A stretch of 64,000 nucleotides of DNA from Laetiporus sulphureus 93-53 (Eukaryota; Basidiomycota; Agaricomycetes; Polyporales; Laetiporaceae). The DNA is taken from the NCBI RefSeq assembly GCF_001632365.1, contig NW_024468525.1, positions 294,124 through 358,123 on the forward strand, read 5' to 3'. The notes beneath the pieces are model-generated. The model was not told the origin of the DNA and searched no databases. It saw only the letters and a program-made list of their open reading frames with translations. A program made the position numbers and the translations under genes. Positions 1 through 12,276 of this stretch are shown piece by piece; positions within the stretch are counted from its first letter, which is position 1; each line of letters begins with the position of its first letter.

Positions 1-205
1 AATATCGGCAGTACTTCGAAGGACACCCTCATCCCGTTGAGATATGGTCGGATCACCTGAATCTTACCTATTTCCGACAAGCTCAGACATTGACCAGACG
101 ACAAGCTCGTTGGTCACTTTACCTTACCCGATTTAACTTCATTCTCCGTCACCGCCCCGGAAAGACGATGATGCGTGCCGATCCTCTGTCCAGGAGGCCA
201 GATCA

Positions 206-219
206 TGAGAAGGGGGTGA
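206..219 (+). promoter_or_regulatory. Candidate central polypurine tract inside pol
   Basis: An exact 14-nt copy of the 3' polypurine tract lies 2051 nt upstream, in the RNase H-integrase linker. Central tracts that start a second plus strand are known in lentiviruses and Ty1. Here that role is inferred from identity alone. The stretch encodes part of EKGV, a peptide I recall from related elements, so protein constraint may explain part of the match. Confidence 0.4.
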
Positions 220-1820
220 GCAATGACAATTCCGGGCAAACTTTGCTTCAACCCGAATATTTTGCCATCCACGCGATCTCAGCCACTCATTCCTCCGAAG
301 TTAATGATGCAAAACTTCTAGAAAGAGTGAAATCGGCACTAAAAGATGACGAAATGACCAAAGGTTACCAGCACCTATTAAAAACTGGCAAGCGAGAGTT
401 CGGGAAAGACCTCCAAGAGTGGAACTTCGAGCGTGGGTTACTGCTACGAAGAGGAAAGGTCTACGTCCCGAAGGACTCTACGCTGCGGAATGAGCTGATC
501 AAATTACATCATGACATTTCCACCGCCGGACACGCCGGACGATGGAAAACGCAAGAATTGATCAGCAGGAATTATTGGTGGCCAGGGCTTACCATTGATG
601 TCAAGAAGTATGTTCAAGGCTGTGTGGCTTGTCAACGAAACAAAACAAGCAAACAAAAGCCGTATGGACTACTGCAACCTAATCCAGTACCACAAGGGCC
701 TTGAGAAATGGTTACCTGTGACCTGATTACACAGCTACCGCCAAGCCCAGACCACAGGGGAGAAAAGAAGACTGCCATTCTGGTAGTCATCGACCGATTT
801 ACCAAACATGCTCACTACTATGCAGTAGATGACACGGTGACAGCATCGCAAGTAGCGTCGATTTTCTACAATGAAGTTTTCAAACTCCATGGAATTCCCA
901 GGCAGATCATATCGGATCGAGGCACCCAGTTCTCAGCCAAATTATTCCAGGAGTTTTGTCAGAAACTTCACATTAAGTCGACGATGTCTACGGCTTATCA
1001 CCCTGAAACGGATGGACAGACCGAACGAGTCAATCAGATTCTGGAGCAATATCTGCGTATGTACTGCAACTATCGACAAACTGACTGGGCCACATTACTG
1101 CCCACGGCGGAATTTGCATACAACAACCAAGCCTCAGAATCGACAGGTCTATCACCGTTCTTCATAGAGCATGGCCGACACCCCCGCATGGCACCCGATG
1201 TATTGGAAGGGATACAACATCCATCCCTGGAACACTTATTCCATAACCGCGACCAAGCACAGGAACAAGCACGTGCCGCTCTGTCATTAGCAGCAGAACG
1301 TATGAAATGGTATTTCGATCTTAAAAAGCAGGACGTCCCTTTCAAAGTAGGAGACGAAGTGCTTATTCGAGGGAAAGATCTCCATGTAAGAGTCAAAAGT
1401 CAGAAGCTGGCGACTCAAAACTATGGACCATTCAAGATCCTCGAAAAGATCGGAACCGTATCGTTCAAACTGCAATTACCAGCGGACATGAAGATACACC
1501 CTGTGTTCCACGCTTCAAAGCTAATTATGTTCCATCAAGACTCGATCCCTGGACGCATACCCCCCCCTAACCCTCCAGTCATCATCGACGGAGAGGAAGA
1601 ATGGGACGTAGAGGAAATCCTTGATTCGAGAATCAGGTATAACAAAACTCAGTATCTTGTCAAGTGGTTAGACTATGACCATAGCGATAATACTTGGGAA
1701 CCACTGGAGAACCTCACACATGTCAAAGACAAAGTAGAGGAATTCCATAAGACACATCCAGACGCTCCAAGAGCTAAGCCGCGAACACGCAAAGCGCACA
1801 AAATTGCCCTGTCTGACCAC

Positions 1821-2252
1821 CCTGATGAGTTCATGTTTTTCTTCCGCCTTCATCCAAATGCCCGAGCACCCTACAAGGGATCTCACGAAGCTGTAGGATG
1901 GGATGTCAAGTCAGTACAAGACTTGAACATTCCCCCACATTCCAGAATGCTCGTCGGCACCGGGTTGGCGGTTGACCCCCCAAAATGGACATACATTCGA
2001 GTAGCCCCCCGAAGTGGGCTAGCCCTCAAGGGAATTGATGTCGCAGCAGGGGTAGTGGACCCGGACTACACAGGGGAAATCAAGGTTCTGCTGGTAAACA
2101 CAACCAGCGAACCATTTGAGGTCAAGACAGGCGACCGTATCGCTCAGTTCATATGCGAACGCTACGCCCCAGGAATCATTTCAGAGGCAGATAGTTCGCT
2201 CGCAAAACGAACCATACGTGGCGCCAGAGGCTTTGGCTCATCAGGACGATGA
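1821..2252 (+). other. dUTPase domain fused to the chromovirus polyprotein
   Basis: All five motifs of trimeric dUTPases are present in order: HEAVGWDVKS (motif 1), APRSGLALK (motif 2), GVVDPDYTGEIKVLLVN (motif 3), TGDRIAQFI (motif 4) and RGARGFGSSGR (motif 5), where the protein ends. The motif-3 Asp and Tyr used for catalysis and sugar selection in the family are kept. Family knowledge: these enzymes hydrolyse dUTP to dUMP and pyrophosphate, which limits uracil in newly made DNA. Inference: the domain protects the element's cDNA from uracil incorporation. It joins the chromodomain through a short basic linker with no stop or intron signal. Confidence 0.93.
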
Positions 2253-2256
2253 ACCT

Positions 2257-2270
2257 TGAGAAGGGGGTGA
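2257..2270 (+). promoter_or_regulatory. Polypurine tract (plus-strand primer site) next to 3' LTR
   Basis: The sequence TGAGAAGGGGGTGA lies directly against the LTR start at 2271. This is the position and composition expected of the RNase H-resistant primer for plus-strand DNA synthesis. The same 14 nt occur exactly at 206-219 inside pol. Confidence 0.8.
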
Positions 2271-2928
2271 TGTCACGGTTTTACCTGACAAGTCATTAAA
2301 GGAACAAATGCTATTAAGAAGCATATCATTTTTAATCATTTCTCGTCGCACAAGAAGTCACGTGACCTAAAGAGATAAGATAACGAGGCATCTAGTCACA
2401 TGACCTCAGATCTCCCTCGGCATTGTCACGTGACACCGAGCTCCTCGGCATGGCGTCATATGTCGCAATCGCCATGACGCCATATTGCGTGCTCAAGAGG
2501 AGCTCCGTCTCCGTGGGTTATTATTAGGCAGCCAATCAGGATAATTGGGACATGTCATACGATTGCAGCACTGACCAGTAGGGTAGCGTGTGACTCGCTT
2601 AGGTAGTACTGTACAGTAGCATAGCAATCATGTATATAAGGACCAGCGAGACGAGGAGGAGACCTCAGTCTTATTCTCCTTCGTCCACCACTACCATCAC
2701 AGAGGGGTCTTACCAGACACTCTCAGTGTGCTATACATTCTATCGCATCCTCACTTGTGTGACAGCGCCTCTACCCTCGCCAGTAAGTCTTGCTCTGCGA
2801 ACAGCTACCAGGCCTCGTCAGCGGGCACGTCGTATCGCCACAGCTCGTCGCTGTTGGCTCTTAGCCAGGAGGCCCTCAAGGGGACTCTACATTTGGTTGT
2901 CTATCCTTGTCATCGGCGTGCCGTGACA
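2271..2928 (+). repeat. 3' LTR of the Ty3/gypsy element
   Basis: The LTR is 658 bp and is bounded by TGTCACGG and its inverse CCGTGACA, so it has the TG...CA ends of LTRs with 8-bp terminal inverted repeats. It directly follows the polypurine tract. It holds a TATA box at 2633-2640 and three E-box-like palindromes at 2357-2434. It also holds a 10-bp inverted repeat (2450-2459 with 2474-2483). The 5' LTR is outside the window, so insertion age and target duplication cannot be read. Confidence 0.9.
2633..2640 (+). promoter_or_regulatory. TATA box of the LTR promoter
   Basis: TATATAAG lies 362 nt into the LTR, where the promoter of an LTR element is expected. Transcription would start about 30 nt downstream, near 2665-2670. 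That start is inferred. Confidence 0.6.
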
Positions 2929-3390
2929 GTATCTAGAGTGAACATCTAATTGGATGCTTTCTGAAAAGATTTTCAGCTGTCATTTTACCTGATTCCTGCG
3001 GTTTACTATAAGGTGGTAGGGCCGGTGCCGGCAGCGCCCGCTACGACGAGCGCAGTTACTTTGCTAACCGGCGCTTCATGCGTTTCAAGCACCGGAATCG
3101 AGTAACACCGCCTGTCGTGTAATAAGATTTGGTCCGTGGTTTATCTTTTGGAGAGATGTGGCATGAACAGGTTTGTTACTTTTTCAAATCATTTCGTTTG
3201 TCAGTCATCGTCCTAGAATTCGAATTGTGTGCGTGCCAATCCCCATAATGGGCAGCTAGTTCGGTCACTTTGCAGTAGTAGAGGAGCTCGAATACGATGT
3301 GGAAACAGAGGTACGTAAATCGACTACATGATCCCGTGAAGACGTTCATCGTGCCGCAGAACTTGAACGTGACAGCTCGCGACAGGCACT
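2929..3390. other. Gene-free stretch between LTR and fold-back element
   Basis: I see no convincing ORF, RNA gene or repeat here. The minus-strand ORF reaching 3176 comes mainly from the fold-back arm beginning at 3391. Confidence 0.5.
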
Positions 3391-3954
3391 CACCGCAGAC
3401 ATGAAGCGATTTGTGCGCGTGGCAAATGCTTAGCAAATGTGGACAGGTTTTTTGCCTTTGCGATGTCGATTTGCTATGGTTCCTTCCCACGTTCCACATT
3501 AAGTATTTGCATATAATATTGTAAAGGTGAGGATTTAAAATTGTTTATTTAGAAAACATTTTTAAACTCACAAGATACATTTAAAATTTGATCACTCGGT
3601 ATAAAATACCCAGTAGCAAATGAAGGTTCTTTGAAACCTCTCAGCTCTCCGAGATCAGTGCCACTAGATATTGCACCATAGTAACACCTTCATTTGCTGC
3701 TGGGCACATGATGCTTTTGAATTCAAAAAAAGTGTGATTACATTTGCCACCGATCAAATTTTAAATGTATCTTGCGAGTTTAAAAATGTTTTCTAAATAA
3801 ACAATTTTAAATCTTCACCTTTACAATATTATATGCAAATACTTAATGTGGAACGTGGGAAGGAACCATAGCAAATCGAGATCACAAAGGCAAAAAACCT
3901 GTCCACATTTGCTAAGCATTTGCCACGTGCGCAAATCGCTTCATGTCTGCGGTG
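3391..3954. mobile_element. Fold-back / MITE-like element with 203-bp inverted arms
   Basis: Left arm 3391-3593 and right arm 3752-3954 are inverted copies, 203 nt each. They align without gaps, with 6 mismatches by eye (about 97%). The 158-bp spacer holds a shorter inverted pair (3609-3627 with 3689-3707). The heptamer GCAAATG occurs at 3422, 3433 and 3616 in the left half. Its complement occurs at 3691, 3741, 3906 and 3917 in the right half, a subterminal-repeat layout like that of hAT-type non-autonomous elements. There is no coding capacity; look-alike ORFs on the two arms come from the repeat. CACT at 3387-3390 and 3955-3958 flanks the arms and may be a short target duplication. Superfamily assignment is uncertain. 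Confidence 0.75.
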
Positions 3955-4265
3955 CACTGTGGCGACGGTCATACAGACGCATAGGTAAAGAGATCACGAG
4001 ACATGACGAGCAATGGAGCGATCACTTCAGGGCAGACGTGTGCTGCCGATCGCTAATTTTCGCGGAGAGCCTTGTGAGCTTCAAATCGACAAGACCCACT
4101 ACTGTCGTAGCGGGAATGACACTTATCGCATACATCATGACTATCTTTACAATGGGATTGAACTTATTGCTTCAGGATAAATGCTTCAAGAAGAAAACGA
4201 AACCTATCTAGCAATCAATCCGTTCGTGCTGTACACGCTGCCACTTATCGCGTGCAATATTCTCC
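3955..4265. other. Gene-free stretch after the fold-back element
   Basis: This is the 3' flank of the converging minus-strand DUF7330-type gene. No further feature can be supported. Confidence 0.5.
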
Positions 4266-5520
4266 CTACAGGCCTCCTCGCGGGGCATACGGAGCTGGGC
4301 GTGCGGATGCAACGCCGCCAGCCTCAAGTCGGCCAATCAAAGCAGTCTCGATAGCCTTGGTACCGGCCTCAATCATCGTCTCGAGCTGCTTATGGCCCGC
4401 CTCCACAAGCGCTTCAAACTGTCCCATAAGCCCTCCCGTCCTCATCAGAACAGGCGCAATGTCCACGCCGCTGAGCCCAATGGTGATCTTGCCATGGCGC
4501 GTCCTGATGACGCAGTAATCGGTGCCCGCAGAAGGCGCACCGTACTGGCTGGGAGGGTTGGCGGGACGCTCTGGGGAGGAGACAGCGACGAGCAAGTCGC
4601 GTTCGGAAGAGCGCACGACGCATGCGCGTTCGGCGAAGGCGGGCAGGAAGTGCACGCCCCTGGAGCCGTTACGGGTGTGCAGAGCGATGGCGCCGTTGAA
4701 GGTGGGCGGCAGGAAGACGGTGATGCTGCCCGAACGAGTGGAAACGTCCAAGTCCACGGCACGACCGAGTTGGACTTCGAACTGCGAGAATACAATGAGA
4801 CCATGTGGGATAAGAATATTGAAAGGAGTACTCACGAGGTTCACGTTGATGCGGCCGTGGCGACTGGACAACATAACCCTCCCGCACACCGTCGTTTCCT
4901 GGCCATTGACGATACGACCGGTGCCGGAATCCGCAATTGCCAGATCGATGTTGATTGCACCGTTGCGGGATCTGAGCGCTGCGTTGACCTCACAACGCCT
5001 GGCGGGGTCCTTCTCATCGACATTTGGAATGGTGCCGAAAGCATCGCGCAAGTGGCGCGCATGATCGCGTTCGATGGAGCGATCCCGCTTGTGGGCCTTG
5101 CGTTTATCGCGGCAGGCAAATATGCCCTCAAAGGGAGAAGCAGAAAGCAAAGGATCAACGAGGTATGTCCCTGGACCGTACTCATGAGCCTCGAGCGCCA
5201 AAATGATTACCAAAATGCATACCGGAAATTGCGTCGTTCCGGGAAAACAGCGACAGGTAGTTCACGCACTGCTTGGTCGTAGGCCTGAATACAGGTAGAG
5301 GCCGAGGGGGAGGTGAAAGTGGAGGCGGAGAAGGAGCCGCCGCAGAGGGAGCACCCGATGACTCGGCTCTGGTACCGTCGTAAGGAGGCGGTGCATCAAC
5401 CCGCTGCACCACCGTTAGCATTTGAGTGCGACTATTCGTACTACAACGAACCTGGGCCTGATTAGTTGAGAATGGCTGAGTCTTCTCGGCGGGGGAGAAG
5501 GTATGATCGTAAAGTAGCAT
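4266..5520 (-). CDS. DUF7330-type protein of unknown function
   Basis: Three exons on the minus strand. Introns are 5171-5222 (52 nt, donor GTATGC) and 4782-4835 (54 nt, GTGAGT...CAG, in phase 0). The N-terminus is Pro-rich with a PPPYDG stretch, then a VNYLSLFSRNDAISG segment spliced to TYLVDP. This layout resembles basidiomycete DUF7330 proteins as I recall them. The body repeats an alternating pattern around SRNGAINID, SRHGRINVN, TRSGSITV and TRHGKITI, suggesting a beta-rich repeat domain. The Met at 5520 was chosen because a TATA-like TATATAAT (5613-5620) would place transcription near 5585 and because it has A at -3. Mets at 5583 and 5421 are alternatives. No enzymatic motif is seen. Confidence 0.7.
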
Positions 5521-5612
5521 CGTTCTGAAGTTCGACGAGAAGGAGAAACTGCCCACAGATGGGACGCTAGAAAGTGGAAACACTAAGGATGGCGATGGGG
5601 CCGTCCGCTGAT

Positions 5613-5620
5613 ATTATATA
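5613..5620 (-). promoter_or_regulatory. TATA-like box of the DUF7330-type gene
   Basis: TATATAAT on the minus strand lies about 93 nt upstream of the chosen start at 5520. It argues against the Met at 5583, which would sit at the transcript's very 5' end. Confidence 0.4.
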
Positions 5621-6380
5621 TGTGCATGAATAGGGGGCTGTGGCGCATCGAGCGCAGTCCAGACATCCTAGCAGCGTGATGTTCCAAATTTAAACAAGAG
5701 GATCGAACTGGGCTGTGGGGATGCTTCTGTGCCTGTCCAGAGACAATGGAGGCGATGCGCCGCAGCGGAGAGTGCTGGCGTTGGCGATGGCGTTGGCGTT
5801 GGCGAAGAACTTCGGCGCGCACGTGTGGGAACAACGCCCGCATTTGGACACAATGTGGCGGACAACGTCCAATCAGATCGCAAAGTTAAATGGCTCGTAT
5901 CAAGCGCATGGGAACATTTCGTGCACTCGGGTAAAATCACCATGTTGCTAATCACATCACGGCGACCATGATTGTACTAGTGGCACAGGTTTGTGTGTAC
6001 TATCGCAGCACATTTCCGTCAACCAGGAGATTACGAATCGAATAATCGATGTCTGTCCTCGAAGAAACCATGCAACAGTTGTCCATAGACGAGTCCGTCA
6101 CAGATGACTGGCTTACGAAAGAACTCGCGAATTCGAAGATAGTGTCCGCAGCGCAGAATCTGGAATGTTGGAAACGGGCCTCACGTCGCACACTGGACAG
6201 CAAGCCGCAGTACCTATATGGTGACATGTGCGCCCTCCTGATACATGGAGAATGTGCCGAATCCGCGGGCCGGTTGAGCGATAGAGTCCGACACGAAGCT
6301 AGGGTCTGTTCCATTCAGATGTTTTGCAAATGCATTCTGTAGTAGCATCAAATAGCATAAACGAACGATTGCAACAGTTT
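5621..6380. other. Gene-free stretch
   Basis: Only short ORFs without recognisable motifs are present. A low-complexity GGCGTTG-like run near 5775-5805 gives several overlapping spurious ORFs. Confidence 0.4.
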
Positions 6381-6640
6381 TCGTGTCGGCGATGAGATAG
6401 GCATCGTAACAATTCCGATCTCGGAGTATTGAGACTGATGCGGTTTCATGACTCCGGAGTTCGCCAGCTGTGAATTGATCCAATCACAGGCAGATGAGTG
6501 TAGAGCATCTGCTGTTAATCTATTGGATCCCGGGCCACAGAGAACATCAAAGCACGTCGTGCAGAATTCCGATGAGAGTGGAGGCGAATGCGGAGACGAA
6601 AGCAGTCCGGGACGCTGCACAGCTGATCACGGTGGAACAC
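6380..6640 (+). pseudogene. Retroelement RNase H relic
   Basis: Read in one frame, this stretch shows a degraded RNase H pattern. A TVFVSA segment stands where TxxxDS is usual. It is followed by SVEHLLLIYWIPGH, the typical W-(I/V)-PGH motif, then VEANAETKAVRDAAQ in place of the acidic NExAD-type stretch. Several in-frame stops occur before 6490, so it is not functional. It may come from a LINE-type element; no other retroelement part is visible nearby. It ends about 140 nt upstream of the next gene. Confidence 0.4.
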
Positions 6641-6778
6641 GGATATAAGCGCTGGGCACGTGCGAAATGCGTGACCGCGTCGAGGCGCAGTTCAGTTGGG
6701 AGCACGAGTCAAACTCGCCCACCTCTTCTCTGCACGGGCTCTGTACGCCATTCCAGGTGCCGGTCACATACGGATAGG

Positions 6779-9510
6779 ATGGACACAACACCAAAGAGAT
6801 TGGTACACTGGGCTTTGGATATTTCTTTCTCTGGTCTCGGTTCTCCTTTCTCGGAAGGCACTTCAACCGAGTTCACATCCACTTCAAGTCTACAATACGC
6901 GAATTCGCAACTGATCGCCCATGGCTTCACCGATATTGAATTGTCTCTTGACGGGCTGGGGACAAAAGATGCTGAGAGGGTGGTAAAGTGTTTGTTCAGC
7001 ATGTTGAGTCAGCGAGTCGTGAGTTCTCTCCTCTGGTATTCATGTCAATTTCCCCATGCCGAATAGGACGACATGTCACGCACAGAAGAGCTGACCACGA
7101 AACTGCGTACATTGTCCTATGACCATGAGCGCATGGTGTCGAAATACCGAGTTGCTGAGGAGAGGGCTGCCAATGCTGAGAGGGAGATGAATGTGCACAA
7201 GTCGCGTCTGGGGTATGTTTCATGTGCATATCTTCCGGACATGCGCCTGAGTGCACTTCAGAGCCGCAACCCGAAGTCTGCAGGCTGCAGAGAACGCTCA
7301 CAGGCAGACCACTGCGGAGCTTCAACGAACGCGAACCGCCTTACAGGCGTTGCGAACAGCCCATCAAACTGAGATAAAGAAGCTAGAGAAAGAGAAGGAG
7401 CGAATGACGGACCGATGGAGCAAAGTATGCGACACCCAGGTCAAACTCGGGTCTACAAGCAGCAGCTTGCGCTGTGCAAACACAGATGTTGTCGAGGCGT
7501 CTGACATTCAACCGCGGGGCAAGACTCAGGGATTCCTCGATATTGCCTTGGAGCAAACCGAGCAAGCAAGGAGGGATCTGTTCGAGAGAAACAGGAAGCT
7601 CCGAGGTCTGATTCTTTCGGCTGCGAACGACCTGCAGGGTATGATCCACGCTGCACGGAATGACGGCCGTGAGGAGGTGCGCTGATCACACGCATTCCAC
7701 GCTGCATCGAGTTGACCAGTCCTCAGCCTGCTCCACTCACGTCTGCCACACTCTTCCCACTATCTCCCACCAAGACTGCTAGCGATAAGCTTTCCTCCCT
7801 GCTGACTTCTGTCAGAGAAATCATCGGACGCCTGTCCAATCCAAACCCAGATACTCTCACACCGCATACATTGTCCAGTTCTCAGGTTACAAATACGAAG
7901 CCACAAGACGCCTCGGAGATTGATCGTTTGCAGGCGGTAATTGAGACTCTTCGGAAGGAACTTGGTGCGCATCTTCTTCGGTTCCTATGGCATAACTGGA
8001 TATCTTGTCCCACAGAAGAAGCACAGAAACAGGCTTCGACGTATGCTGCGCAGACGCAGGCCTTATTTGATCGGTTCGCTGAGGAAGAAAAGCCACAAGG
8101 TGATGTTGGCGAGATGAGTGTGGACCTGATGACAGCGCCTGCGCGGGACGAAGAGAAGCGGCGCCTGGATACACGTTTCAAAGAGCTGGAACAGGAACGG
8201 CAGAAGTTCACAGAGGCTGCGGTCAGACTTGGGCGAGAGAAAGCAGCATTGGAGGTAATTAACGCGTGTGTATGGATATCTGAGGATCCGCTCTAATGGT
8301 TGTGGTCGTGCGTTCACAGGCGGAACGCCTCACGTTTTTGGAAGAGAAACGCGCATGGCAAGTCCAAGTAATGTTGACCGACCTTCCGCCGACTCCTGTC
8401 CCACCAGCTGTGGAAACAGTACCGTCGCAGGAAGAAGGACAGGAGCATGCGGTACGCAGCCCTCCGCGGAAGTTGAAAGCAACCAGTATACCTTCCGGCA
8501 GAATTGGCGCGAGAAAGCCTCGTTCATCAAGGCGGTCTTCTGGGTTTGGACTCGGACTCGGACCTGTATCCTCGAAGAGAATCGTCCCGCCCTTCGAGAC
8601 AGAGGTCATACCCTCTCCTAAGGTCCAGCCACCAGCGTTCGTGCTCCCACCGCCATCTCCTGCAGCGTCATTGCCCACGAACAGTGGCGTTTCATCCTCC
8701 TTGATTCCTCTCCCGACACAGGCCGAACAGACAGAGCCGTCTCAATCTGCGACATCCACTACGACGTCGAACAATCAGATTAATGCTGCATATACACAAC
8801 CATCGTCGACTTCAGCACAAGCACCGCAGAGCTCATCACAAGCGAGCGCAGGTCCATCCTCCGCTCCAGCCCCGAAAACACCAGAGACCCGGCGGCCATT
8901 CCCCATGGCGAAGCCTCTCGCTGCTGCGCACATGATCCACGCCTATTCTCCCGTTAAGCCCAGTCCGCTCAGCAGGATCCTAATGCTCGCAAAATCGCCA
9001 GACAGCCCTGAGAGTGACAGTGGCAAACTGAATGCCCTGCAGGAGAGCGATAGTGACTTCTCGCCCACTCCGATGCCTATTGCGGCTGCGCCGCTCGCAC
9101 GGGCACCAATTCAAAGCCTCGCGGAGCTCGGAGCCTTGGAGGATCCTGATGAGAATCCGCTGCTGGACAAGACGCCGGATGCCAAGGGTGTGAAACCACG
9201 GGCATCTCAATTCCAGACCAGGTTAACTGCGAAACAGAAAGGCAAGGGTCGGGCAGAGCCCCTCGTTCACTCTCGGTCCCGTCCTGCAGTTGCTTTGGAA
9301 AGGGAGAATATTAAGCGGGCTAAACTGATCTCTGCATCCACGGCGAATCGCTCAGTGGCTGACGGAGCCAGAGCCACTATCAAACCGGCGCCTAAGCCGT
9401 TTGCTCGGACCAAAGCGGCTAGTAAGCTGCCTGGGGTTAAAGGCGGTGCAAGGCGCGTTCCCATAGGCAGCGCGGAAGCTGCACCCACGGGGCCAACGTG
9501 GAAAGGCTGA
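6779..9510 (+). CDS. ADIP/SSX2IP-like coiled-coil protein
   Basis: Six exons: 6779-7018, 7067-7212, 7262-7676, 7727-7964, 8016-8254 and 8320-9510, with introns of 48-65 nt. The N-terminal part (SLQYANSQLIAHGF, then SLDGL and VVKCLFSMLSQR) matches the afadin/alpha-actinin-binding protein family. It continues into long Arg/Glu/Lys-rich coiled coils (exons 2-5). The last exon encodes a Pro/Ser/Ala-rich, probably disordered tail with Lys/Arg-rich ends. In animals the family works at cell junctions and centrosomes; the fungal role is poorly known, perhaps at the spindle pole or septum. All splice sites keep the frame, so the gene appears intact. Confidence 0.85.
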
Positions 9511-9679
9511 AGCGTCAGTCTCATGACCTGTTGGATTACAGCAGCCATTCTTGCTCGGGCCATTACGAATATATACTTGCTGTTGCGATATCAAGCGCTA
9601 ATCTCGAAATGCGAGCATCACTCCGAGTGAGGGGAATCAATCAACATTGTAAAGTACAGCTGCCATGGCAGTTGTTCTA

Positions 9680-12276
<2,597 letters not shown>

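Larger units (their letters stand above)
3..2252 (+). pseudogene. Ty3/gypsy chromovirus pol, 3' part, with C-terminal dUTPase
   Basis: This is the 3' part of an LTR-retrotransposon polyprotein. The frame is open from base 3 and shows, in order: the end of RNase H (ending RADPLSRRPDH), an HHCC zinc module at about 510-645 (two His, then CVACQ), an integrase core, a chromodomain and a dUTPase. Numbering from the Met at 708, the integrase triad is D5, D70 and E106, with 35 residues between the last two. The chromodomain lies at about residues 295-352 (nt 1590-1763) and the dUTPase at about 372-514 (nt 1821-2249). A TGA at 702-704 breaks the frame where related elements have Trp, between zinc module and catalytic core. 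Everything after it is open, so this copy is probably inactive through one nonsense change. The gag, protease and reverse transcriptase regions lie outside the window. Confidence 0.93.

Noticed and set aside
3176..4211. Two similar ORFs on opposite strands (3176-3499 and 3846-4211)
   Set aside because: They share their first 40 codons only because they lie on the two arms of the fold-back element; they are not paralogous genes.
4392..5282. 296-codon ORF on the plus strand
   Set aside because: Antisense to the DUF7330-type gene, which has repeated motifs and introns with proper splice sites.
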